Origin: Hyphobacterium sp. CCMP332
GTDB lineage: Bacteria; Bacteroidota; Bacteroidia; Cytophagales; CCMP332
DNA: 64,000 nucleotides
NCBI GenBank assembly: GCA_014323545.1
Contig: CP058647.1
Span: 124,001 to 188,000 of the forward strand
Reading direction: 5' to 3'
The position numbers and the translations under genes are program-made. Shown piece after piece: positions 55,342 to 62,633 of this stretch. How positions within the stretch are numbered: the first letter of the stretch is position 1; every line of letters starts with the position of its first letter. The notes under the pieces are model-generated. The model did not search any database and was not told where the DNA came from. It saw nothing but the letters and a program-made list of their open reading frames with translations.

Positions 55342-57183
55342 ATGACATCTGGAAAATATCTCGCACTTATAATCTTATTATTTATTACGGGAAACTTATG
55401 TGGTCAGAAAAGGAAAGCACATTCACACTTGTTATCAAACTTTAACACCTTTCAAGCCAATTCTGGTGGAATAGATGAATATGGAAATGCCTATATTTTA
55501 TTTTTTCACGATTTTGATTTACCCTTTAACAATGATACCATACAGGCATTAAACCCAATTGGAACTTCTACTTCAATTGCTAAAATAAGTCCAAACGGAA
55601 ATCTTATTTGGCATAGTCAGGCTTCTAGTTTCACTATTGATGCTGAAATTGTCATGGATGATAATTATCTGTATTGCTATGGTCGTTTCTGGGATACGAT
55701 TTCTTTTAGTGGTAATACAATAATTGAATCAAATCCTTCTGATTCTTTATTTGATGACGATGTATTTATTGTCAAATATGACCTCAATGGTAATTTAAAG
55801 TATTTAAATGGTTTCCCGGATAAGGTATCTAGAATTTCGAATGTTACATTGATGTACAAATCTATTTATTACACTGGTCAGTTTGAAAATCAAATAGTTT
55901 TGGGATCAGATACTTTAATTGAAGATAGTGTATCAAATCACGGTGGGACTGATGATATGTTTCTAGGCAAACTGGATGCTAACGGAAACTATGATTTTAG
56001 TACTTATTTAGGCAGTCCATCACAGCAAGTAATGATAGATTTGATTGTAAAAGATACAAGTATCATTTCTTATGGGTATTACTTCGCTACTCCTACTTTC
56101 GCACCAACTATTATTGCACCTTCATTTATATTTATGCAATTCGATACATTAGGAAATCTGATTAATTACCGTCCTTTAAATCTAACGGTAGCTCTACCTT
56201 TTATGGCGCTTGGTTTCAATGAAGATTTTGAGTTGATCACAAGAGATTTTAGTGATTCAGCAGAAAATCAAATTCTAGCAAACACGATTTATGGGGGACA
56301 AAATCATGTAGGATTTTATAAATATTCATTCGGAGCTTTCAGTCCTCCTACTTATGGAATAGCTTATGGTGGATCTACAGTAGAATTGACCAATCCAGCA
56401 GATGACAAATTTTCTTTTTCGGGTAATTTGATAAGTAACTTTATAAAACATACATCAGGCATCACCTATGACGGTGTAAACCAGATAAATAGTCCATATA
56501 GCATTATGGCTTTTAATTCTGATCAAATGGAAGTTCAATGGTCCGAAGCAGTAAGTGGAGAATTAAAAGAAATCGACATACATCAAGGTTTTCAATTGTT
56601 AACAGGCACTTTAATGGATTCTGTATTGACTATTGATACTTTACAAATAGTCTCAACGCCATTTGTTTCAGAGTATCTAATTTATTACACAGGGGATTGT
56701 AATTTCTTCAAACCACAACGAGTCATATCTCGGACAGGAGATTCGTTACATATTGTAAAGGGAGAACTTGAAATAGAGTGGTATAAAAATAATGGCACAC
56801 CAGTAGCCAATTCGTTAAATGAGGAAAGTATTAGGTTAGTTGGAGCAGGATCATATTATGCAGAGTTAAGAAATTACTTTGGGTGTAAATATTACTCTGA
56901 TACAGTTAGCATTGTTAGTGGTATTGAAAACGGAGAATTATTTAGTGAAATAAATGTATTTCCAAACCCTACAAAAGGAGAAATTAGCATTGACATTTCT
57001 AGTTTAAAACGGCAGGAAGAGTTACAGCTTCTGATCACCAACATTAATGGTCGGGCAATATTGAAGACCACTATTTCAAGAAATTCTAACAATCTTGATA
57101 TATCAGGTTTACCCTCTGGTATCTATATCTATAATTTGAAGTCTGAAAACTATAGATTTAGAGGTAAAATTTTAAAAGAGTAG
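55342..57183 (+). CDS. T9SS-sorted secreted protein, paralogue 2
   Basis: Protein of 613 residues with a signal peptide (MTSGKYLALIILLFITGNLCG) and the same layout as the gene at 53077: repeats of the form D-x-x-G-N-x-x-Y (GIDEYGNAYILFFHDF, GKLDANGNYDFSTYLGSPSQ, MQFDTLGNLINYRPL), an Ig-like segment (LEIEWYKNNGTPV ... YYAELRNYFGCKY) and a type A T9SS sorting domain (NVFPNPTKGEISIDISSL ... LPSGIYIYNLKSENYRF). The two genes arose by duplication, with a repeat copy lying between them. Function unknown. Confidence 0.82.
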   Translation: MTSGKYLALIILLFITGNLCGQKRKAHSHLLSNFNTFQANSGGIDEYGNAYILFFHDFDLPFNNDTIQALNPIGTSTSIAKISPNGNLIWHSQASSFTIDAEIVMDDNYLYCYGRFWDTISFSGNTIIESNPSDSLFDDDVFIVKYDLNGNLKYLNGFPDKVSRISNVTLMYKSIYYTGQFENQIVLGSDTLIEDSVSNHGGTDDMFLGKLDANGNYDFSTYLGSPSQQVMIDLIVKDTSIISYGYYFATPTFAPTIIAPSFIFMQFDTLGNLINYRPLNLTVALPFMALGFNEDFELITRDFSDSAENQILANTIYGGQNHVGFYKYSFGAFSPPTYGIAYGGSTVELTNPADDKFSFSGNLISNFIKHTSGITYDGVNQINSPYSIMAFNSDQMEVQWSEAVSGELKEIDIHQGFQLLTGTLMDSVLTIDTLQIVSTPFVSEYLIYYTGDCNFFKPQRVISRTGDSLHIVKGELEIEWYKNNGTPVANSLNEESIRLVGAGSYYAELRNYFGCKYYSDTVSIVSGIENGELFSEINVFPNPTKGEISIDISSLKRQEELQLLITNINGRAILKTTISRNSNNLDISGLPSGIYIYNLKSENYRFRGKILKE

Positions 57184-57301
57184 AAAATTACTTGCCCCTC
57201 CTCAGCCTCTGCTGATAAATATATGGGTTAGGCTCGCGGTTCGTTTACCTGCCTGCCGATAGGCTGGGAGTATAAAGTACGACTTTCAACAAAATAGAAT
57301 A

Positions 57302-57496
57302 CGTCATTCCAAGACGATCGAACCCGAAAGTCTCGTAGAGTGATTCGGGGAGGAAGTTCTTGGAATCTCTGTCCTGATATTATTAAGCGGCAAAAATAAG
57401 TTGACTAAAAAAGCTATGGCCAAACTGATATGGAATGGATAATATTTAGCTTCTTTGTCAAACAGCGTCTCTGTTAGATGACGCTGATGGCGGAAA
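57302..57496. repeat. Dispersed 195-bp repeat, copy E
   Basis: Full-length copy with the long hairpin and the right end GACGCTGATGGCGG; the left arm of the second hairpin reads CAGCGTC. The minus-strand frame is open. It is the last copy before the convergent RHS-associated genes; 57184-57564 holds only this copy, a GC-rich stretch and the start of the 519-bp repeat. Confidence 0.8.
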
Positions 57497-57514
57497 AACC
57501 TGATATTTAACAGA

Positions 57515-58033
57515 CGGGGCTGATGAGGATTAGAACTGAGGCATGAATTATGTGATTTCTGTCTTTAATCACATTCTCCAATTAATCTTGCACTTACATA
57601 ATAGCACTCTGAAGCATCCCCGCTAATAATCCTGACTTTCTCAGGATCACGACTAATCGATTTAAAATCTATACTATCATTTGTAGCCTTGTTATTATAA
57701 AAATCAGTTAGAAATACCTTTGATTGAATTTGAAAAACCGACCATTTTGACCCGGAAGGCAATGAATAGAAAGTAAAACTTTGCACACTATCATTATGAA
57801 ATTCATTTTCACTTATCACCGAATAATCGATGACCTCATAGCTCCATATTACTTTTCTTTCCGAATCGACATCAATATATATTCTGAAAGTATAGCTATT
57901 ACTATCTGAGTCAGAAAACATTGAATCCAGTACAATCATACAGTTCCTTTGGTTAAAATCTTTAGAGGAAAACCTGAAACTAAAAAAGCTTAAGATGATT
58001 AATATTGGGACTACAAGAGATTTGAATTTCATT
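57515..58033. repeat. 519-bp direct repeat, copy 1 (contains an immunity-like gene)
   Basis: This block is repeated at 62634-63152 in the same orientation and with no gaps; I count about 15 mismatches by eye. It covers the whole small exported gene and about 50 nt after its stop, and ends at its start codon, so the regions upstream of the gene differ between the copies. Confidence 0.9.
57565..58032 (-). CDS. Small exported protein, candidate immunity protein (duplicate copy)
   Basis: Protein of 155 residues with an N-terminal signal peptide/anchor (about 5-20) and a beta-rich mature part (YTFRIYIDVDSERKVIWSYEV, SKWSVFQIQSKVFL) with Cys at 31, 143 and 154. No known family recognised. It differs from the copy at 62684 at nine residues: 68, 75-77, 79, 83, 140, 143 and 145, in two clusters. 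The other copy follows an RHS-M23 effector directly; this one has lost its effector and instead follows other exported small genes. An immunity role is inferred from context only. Confidence 0.6.
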   Translation of the reverse strand: MKFKSLVVPILIILSFFSFRFSSKDFNQRNCMIVLDSMFSDSDSNSYTFRIYIDVDSERKVIWSYEVIDYSVISENEFHNDSVQSFTFYSLPSGSKWSVFQIQSKVFLTDFYNNKATNDSIDFKSISRDPEKVRIISGDASECYYVSARLIGECD

Positions 58034-58195
58034 ATTTAATACTATTTGAAAATTTTAGGAAATGATAATCTATTTCGGGCATTATAACAGATTAATATAT
58101 TCCTAAAAGAAAAATAAGAATAGATTTTTTTAAGGCTGAAAGCTGCATTTATCAATTAATATGATGAATTGAATTATAAAAACATTCTTCAACCC

Positions 58196-58639
58196 CTATT
58201 CGGCTAGAATAATATATACAATCTTATATTCGCCATTTACTTTGCCCAAAAAAAGGATTAATTGCGATTCCTCATCTTCATCTTTGTCCAATTCTAAAAT
58301 GAGTTTGTATGCATTTGGGTACAAATGGGTGTTAGTGGAATCTTCACTTAATTGCGTAATAGAGCTATTGGCTATTAATTCTGACACCTTGGTATTAAAA
58401 AAATTAGAATAAGCTTTTTCAAATTCATCTTTCCTAAGGCCATTCTCATCATATCTACCTACAAAAATCTGAGCCTCCCTTAGTGGGAATTCAATCTTTT
58501 TTGATACACCCTCTATATCCTTATTGTAAATGGAGTTTTTAAAATCAATCCAAAATTCTTCTAATTCTTGGTTTGTATCATTAGATATAAAGCAAGACAG
58601 TGCGCAAAAATTAAATATTATAAGAAAAATTAATTTCAT
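58196..58639 (-). CDS. Small lipoprotein, candidate immunity protein
   Basis: Protein of 147 residues with a lipoprotein-type signal peptide (FNFCALSC; lipobox ALSC). The mature part (LEEFWIDFKNSIYNKDIEGVSKKIEFPLREAQIF ... YKLILELDKDEDEESQLILFLGKVNGEYKIVYIILAE) resembles the small NTF2-like or DUF4348-type lipoproteins of Bacteroidota, and ends with an acidic, strand-rich half. Location in a row of small exported genes after RHS tips suggests periplasmic immunity; no direct evidence. A possible toxin-tail remnant lies just upstream. Confidence 0.55.
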   Translation of the reverse strand: MKLIFLIIFNFCALSCFISNDTNQELEEFWIDFKNSIYNKDIEGVSKKIEFPLREAQIFVGRYDENGLRKDEFEKAYSNFFNTKVSELIANSSITQLSEDSTNTHLYPNAYKLILELDKDEDEESQLILFLGKVNGEYKIVYIILAE

Positions 58640-58650
58640 AATAGATCGAT

Positions 58651-58734
58651 TTATGGTACGCTGTATCCAAGTAATTTATTATTCGATTTTTGAAATATGC
58701 TAATTGCCCTGAGAGTACCTGAATTCTCAAAACA
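58651..58734 (-). pseudogene. Possible remnant of a toxin C-terminus
   Basis: The minus strand is open for 27 codons between an in-frame TAG and the TAA at 58651-58653, ending LRAISIFQKSNNKLLGYSVP, a protein-like tail. It ends 11 nt before the start of the lipoprotein gene at 58639. It is short and without recognised homology; the reason for noting it is that a clearer remnant precedes the next gene in the same way. Confidence 0.25.
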
Positions 58735-58896
58735 CTAGAAGCTGTGCTTCGCGACACTATTTAGTTTATTTAAAGTAAATTTATAAATCTAAAAACAGCT
58801 ATGAGCCTTTCGGACCTTTATATTAATTAAAAGAGGTTTATGCAAAAAAGTCCAGTTTGACGTGTGTCAGAATTGAGGGACAAGTGAAGGGAATAA

Positions 58897-59412
58897 TCAA
58901 TCAAATCCAAAATTGAAATGAATCTCTTTTAAAGAATCATTTTTTACAATAAAATAATGATTATTCCATGATTCATCATCAGAAATGTGCAGCGTATCGA
59001 TATGGGTTTTATTAATCTCCCATATGTTGAAAAGCTCCGCTCCAGTCATTCCAATATTTATATCCTTTTCTAACTTAAAGCAGTTTTCCATTAGCATTAC
59101 CTCAACAATAAAGGTCTTATCTTTGGACTGAATCAAATTAGCTACACAATCCTGGTTTTTACTATATCTAAGTAAAATATTAATCTCACCTTCAAAATGA
59201 GTATTTAAAAGTGTGTCTACACTTAAATTGAAACTATCTTCAATAATTTTGTTTTTCACTTTTTCACTATCAAAGGGACTTGATGAAAAAGCATTATCTA
59301 CAACAGTATAGGTATTTTGGGAATCTTCATAATACCCGCCGAATAATAAGTTTTTATCAAAATAGCTTGTTAAACTAATGTGCAAAACGATAAAATATAC
59401 TACGATATTCAT
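58897..59412 (-). CDS. Small exported protein, candidate immunity protein
   Basis: Protein of 171 residues with a short N-terminal signal/anchor (MNIVVYFIVLHISLTSYF) and no known family. The mature part is acidic and mixed alpha/beta, with Cys residues in QDCVANL and ENCFKLEKD. Its ATG overlaps the TGA of the decayed M23 tail upstream (ATGA), the classic arrangement of a toxin gene and its translationally coupled immunity gene. Role inferred from this coupling; about 250 nt without a clear gene follow. Confidence 0.58.
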   Translation of the reverse strand: MNIVVYFIVLHISLTSYFDKNLLFGGYYEDSQNTYTVVDNAFSSSPFDSEKVKNKIIEDSFNLSVDTLLNTHFEGEINILLRYSKNQDCVANLIQSKDKTFIVEVMLMENCFKLEKDINIGMTGAELFNIWEINKTHIDTLHISDDESWNNHYFIVKNDSLKEIHFNFGFD

Positions 59413-59587
59413 GGTATAAAATATGAGTGATTAGGGGTTCTTAGTTCTTTTTCAATTCTGGCGCTATTTAACTTTTGAATTAACCTTGCATTATTCATGC
59501 CAGGCGCATTTCTTAATCCAGGATTTGATAATCTAGGATTTAATACATTTCCATTTTTATTTCATAATGTAAATGAGTATCTATTTT
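59409..59587 (-). pseudogene. Remnant of an M23 peptidase C-terminus (effector tail)
   Basis: Reading on the minus strand from 59587 gives KIDTHLHYEIK, which contains the HLH metal/catalytic motif of M23 (LytM) peptidases (compare SPHLHFELRD in the intact gene at 63158). At an A5 run the frame shifts by one, and the adjacent frame continues with NGNVLNPRLSNPGLRNAPGM and ends LRTPNHSYFIP at TGA 59409-59411. Everything before the HLH motif is missing; it begins about 12 nt after the stop of the lipoprotein gene at 59600. The TGA overlaps the ATG of the next gene. Displacement of this tip by an incoming cassette explains the arrangement. Confidence 0.6.
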
Positions 59588-59599
59588 TTAAAACTTGGA

Positions 59600-59962
59600 T
59601 TACTTTCTTTTATAAAGTTTTATATGTTCACCTGAGGGATTAATAAATTGGAGCGTATCAGAATTAAGTTTTACTATTTTGTTTTTCAAGATTTGTCCTG
59701 AATAATTTATCGCCAATACACCTTCTTTAAGTTCATACGCCAGCGGGTTGTCCATATGATCAAAATAGTATATGGAGTCATTACTTATTTGAAACAATGC
59801 ATTTTCTTCACCTTGCTCTCCCCAAACACCGATTAATTGTGACTTAAAATTTTGATAGTCAGTCTGATTTTCTTGATTATTAAATTTTGTCTGATTTTGT
59901 GATTTTGAATTGCACTGAATTATAAAAATAATTACACAAAAAACTATTAATAAGATTCTCAT
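59600..59962 (-). CDS. Small lipoprotein, candidate immunity protein for the orphan RHS tip
   Basis: Lipoprotein of 120 residues (lipobox IIQC) with a Gln/Asn-rich linker and a beta-rich domain (LIGVWGEQGEENALFQISNDSIYYFD ... AINYSGQILKNKIVKLNSDTLQFINPSGE), the layout of small lipocalin-like exported proteins. It starts 3 nt after the stop of the RHS tip at 59966-60718, so is co-translated with it. A lipid-anchored periplasmic protein is well placed to block a peptidoglycan-cutting effector. The role is inferred. Confidence 0.6.
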   Translation of the reverse strand: MRILLIVFCVIIFIIQCNSKSQNQTKFNNQENQTDYQNFKSQLIGVWGEQGEENALFQISNDSIYYFDHMDNPLAYELKEGVLAINYSGQILKNKIVKLNSDTLQFINPSGEHIKLYKRK

Positions 59963-59965
59963 TGT

Positions 59966-60718
59966 TTATTGTTTAATTTCAATATGAAAAACAGGATCCT
60001 TACTATTATAGGGAGTTAAAAGTTTTTGAACTTTTGTATTATTAATTAACGAATTATGAAATGATCCGCTTAGTTGATCACCATTAGATCCTACAGCATC
60101 AATAATATTATTTTTGCTCGGATCCCCTATGTGATTTGAAACTTTTTCAGGCCCAATTTCATTAATTTTGTCAGTCATTGATTTAATTGTTTCGCTTTTA
60201 GAACAATTCCAATTTGGTCCCATATTTTCAAATACATTAATAACTTGATCTCCCGCAGAACCATATAATGCATATTGACTAGTAGCTCCTAGTTTTATTA
60301 TGTTATTATACATAGCAGCTGACTGTTGTTCTGGTGTTCTAACTGTACTGGTAACATTTATTGATTTCGTGTTTGATTCTCTCATACTTGAAGCCAAAAC
60401 AGTCGAGCTAAAGTCGGAAATATTTGAAATGTTTTCTGGATTGCCTGAAATCTCACTTTTAGTTTTATAATTTCCATAGTTTTCAGTTGTAGTTTTTTCA
60501 ACTGTTATCTTAGAATTATCTCTTTGTACTTCTTCTTTTTCTTCATTACCGACATGATTTCCAGTATGTTCACTGTTAGGGTTTTCATTTGGACCGAGTG
60601 CGATATGTCTTTTTCCGTCAGGATCCATAAAGTTTATAGGGTTGTTAATAGAATACGAAAAGGGAGTCAAACTTGAAAAACTTGCCCCCATCGGATCCAC
60701 CTGCAAAAACCCCCCCAA
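59966..60718 (-). CDS. Orphan RHS C-terminal tip with M15-like peptidase domain
   Basis: Begins inside the conserved end of an RHS core (GGFLQVDPMGASFSSLTPFS ... NNPINFMDPDGK) with none of the repeats that should precede it. Only a TTG at 60718 or internal ATGs could start it, so it is probably a displaced silent cassette. After a charged linker, residues about 105-250 show the signatures of M15/VanY-like DD-peptidases: VTSTVRTPEQQ, VSNHIGDPSKNNIIDAV (SxH...D) and a C-terminal FHIEI. Enzymes of that type cut peptidoglycan stem peptides. A lipoprotein gene follows after 3 nt. Confidence 0.7.
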   Translation of the reverse strand: MGGFLQVDPMGASFSSLTPFSYSINNPINFMDPDGKRHIALGPNENPNSEHTGNHVGNEEKEEVQRDNSKITVEKTTTENYGNYKTKSEISGNPENISNISDFSSTVLASSMRESNTKSINVTSTVRTPEQQSAAMYNNIIKLGATSQYALYGSAGDQVINVFENMGPNWNCSKSETIKSMTDKINEIGPEKVSNHIGDPSKNNIIDAVGSNGDQLSGSFHNSLINNTKVQKLLTPYNSKDPVFHIEIKQ

Positions 60719-60721
60719 ACT

Positions 60722-60766
60722 CGCCCTCGTATAAGCGAAAGGTAGAGCGATAGATGTACGAGGGCG
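60722..60766. repeat. 10-bp hairpin at the T9SS gene/RHS tip junction
   Basis: Inverted repeat CGCCCTCGTA / TACGAGGGCG with a 25-nt loop, lying exactly between the stop of the T9SS gene (60778) and the first RHS codons (60718). There is no T run on the minus-strand side, so it is not a classical terminator; it may mark a junction or end of an inserted cassette. Confidence 0.5.
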
Positions 60767-60777
60767 CCCAAATAAAA

Positions 60778-62436
60778 CTACTCTTTAATAATCTTCCCTC
60801 TTCCGCTAGCAATCGGAATCACATGTCTTTCACTTCTAATATCATAAATATAAAGCCCCTGTGGCAGAACAGATAATGAAATGGTACTCTCCTCCTGATG
60901 AAGTCCTTTTTTGAATTTGAGCCTTCCCTGAAGATCATAAAGATTGAACACCAGTTCATCCTGAACATCCTCGATATATACATTTAAAATATCTCTAACG
61001 GGGTTAGGAAATACCTTCGCTTCTAACTCTCTAAATACTTCAAGCCCTGTTTCGCCCAAGACCAAAGTTTGATTCACCGTATCTGTACATCCATACCAAT
61101 TCCCAATAACCAGTTCAATATCTATACTGGAAGAGAGAGCTGTATCAAAGAATACCATAAGGCTGTCATCCGTTCCATTGGTTCCTACACTTGTAGTCCA
61201 TTGCCATGTATAAACCGTATCAAGGTATTTTAAACCGCCTGAGGAGGTATCTCTGAGTGTGAGTACAGGATAGTTGTATTCGTATTCAAAGCCGGCTATT
61301 GGAGGTTGATAGGAGCATCTGTCCGGAATCCACTCCTTTGTAACTCCGGACAGCTTAGATAAATAATAATCCTGATCTGATCCACTTAAGTAGATCCCAG
61401 ATAGATAATATGCATTATTCGCATAATATTGATTTAAAATAATTTTTCTGGGAGAACCAATAGAGATTATTGTTTCTTGCAGCAACGATCTTGTCAACCC
61501 AAAGGTAGAAATAAGCATGGTGTCAAAACTAGGCGATCTTGATACCAGATATGTTGAATCAGCTAGTACATTAAAATTTGACCTCAACCAATCTGAAGTG
61601 TTTGTATTTGAAATTTGATTAATATTTTCATTTAAATATTTGTATTCCCCTATCAGCCATCCATTTGAACTAAAATTTGATGTTAGTAAAATGTCATTTC
61701 CATGGAAAAGCGATACAAAATTTCTAATAAACCCCGTCGATTGTGTCGGGGCAGCATAAATGGTATCAAATTTCAATGTCCCATCAAACCCTATCTTCAT
61801 TATCAAATTATCTCCGTTGCTATTTCCTGAAATTATAAAGCTTCCATCAAGCATTTCTGTTATATCCAATGCTCTTTGATTTCCCGAAACAGGATAGTTA
61901 TTTTCCCAGATAAGATTCCCTGTGCTATCCAATCTTCTGATATAGATATCTTCATTGGTACCAGACTGGCTTTTATATCCTATGCTCAAGACACTTTTGT
62001 CCTGAAGTGCAAGCAATTTGTACCATGTTTGATATATCCCTGATGAAGAATACCTGTATACCCAAATTGTGTCGCCTTTGGTATCCACTTTAGCTATGAA
62101 ATCATTTCCAAAACCTCCCTGGCTATAAAAACCACTTACATAATAAGCGTATTCACCTGGTACCTTGACCATATCTCCACTTATACTGGTTGTTGGCCCT
62201 ATTCCTAGCGGTTTTCTCCAAATCAGATTTCCCGCTGTGTCTAACTTCAAACACTCATTAAAATCTGTGGGATCTTCTCCTTGGCCAAAGCCAAAAAATC
62301 CACTATCAGCTTCTGCAATGGCTACGAATGATTGATCATTTGGAAGTGAAATAACTCTCTCCCAAACAATGCTTTGAGCACATAATGCATTAACAATAAA
62401 TCCCAAAATAAGGAGTACGAGACTGGTTATTTTCAT
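60778..62436 (-). CDS. T9SS-sorted secreted protein, propeller-like
   Basis: Protein of 552 residues with a signal peptide (to ALCAQ) and repeated propeller-like units (DFNECLKLDTAGNLIWRKPLG, DFIAKVDTKGDTIWVYRYS, DIYIRRLDSTGNLIWENNYP, LIMKIGFDGTLKFDTIY). A PKD-like stretch (APIAGFEYEYNYPVLTL region with DTVYTWQWTTS) precedes the type A T9SS sorting domain (KVFPNPVRDILNVYI ... LPQGLYIYDIRSE). It lies on the minus strand between a candidate immunity gene and an orphan RHS tip, in the same orientation as both. Function unknown. Confidence 0.8.
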   Translation of the reverse strand: MKITSLVLLILGFIVNALCAQSIVWERVISLPNDQSFVAIAEADSGFFGFGQGEDPTDFNECLKLDTAGNLIWRKPLGIGPTTSISGDMVKVPGEYAYYVSGFYSQGGFGNDFIAKVDTKGDTIWVYRYSSSGIYQTWYKLLALQDKSVLSIGYKSQSGTNEDIYIRRLDSTGNLIWENNYPVSGNQRALDITEMLDGSFIISGNSNGDNLIMKIGFDGTLKFDTIYAAPTQSTGFIRNFVSLFHGNDILLTSNFSSNGWLIGEYKYLNENINQISNTNTSDWLRSNFNVLADSTYLVSRSPSFDTMLISTFGLTRSLLQETIISIGSPRKIILNQYYANNAYYLSGIYLSGSDQDYYLSKLSGVTKEWIPDRCSYQPPIAGFEYEYNYPVLTLRDTSSGGLKYLDTVYTWQWTTSVGTNGTDDSLMVFFDTALSSSIDIELVIGNWYGCTDTVNQTLVLGETGLEVFRELEAKVFPNPVRDILNVYIEDVQDELVFNLYDLQGRLKFKKGLHQEESTISLSVLPQGLYIYDIRSERHVIPIASGRGKIIKE

Positions 62437-62633
62437 TTTTTAATGATTTTGTCCTTGAACAACAATCTTCCTTCTTTATTCTTTATTTCTAAAATGTATG
62501 TGCTAGTAGCCCAATAAGGTTATCAATGTAAAAAAAGAAAGAAGATTTATTAAATTCTAAGTCTTCGAAGAGCTACTTAGCTGATTAGCCCTCGCACCGT
62601 TAGCGCTCAAGCCCTCCTCTTATATTTATCAAT

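Noticed and set aside
57975-58090. Short frame ending LKFSNSIK just before the duplicate immunity-like gene (TAATG overlap)
   Set aside because: Only about 16 codons from its ATG and no recognisable similarity; could be a third toxin scar but too little to support.
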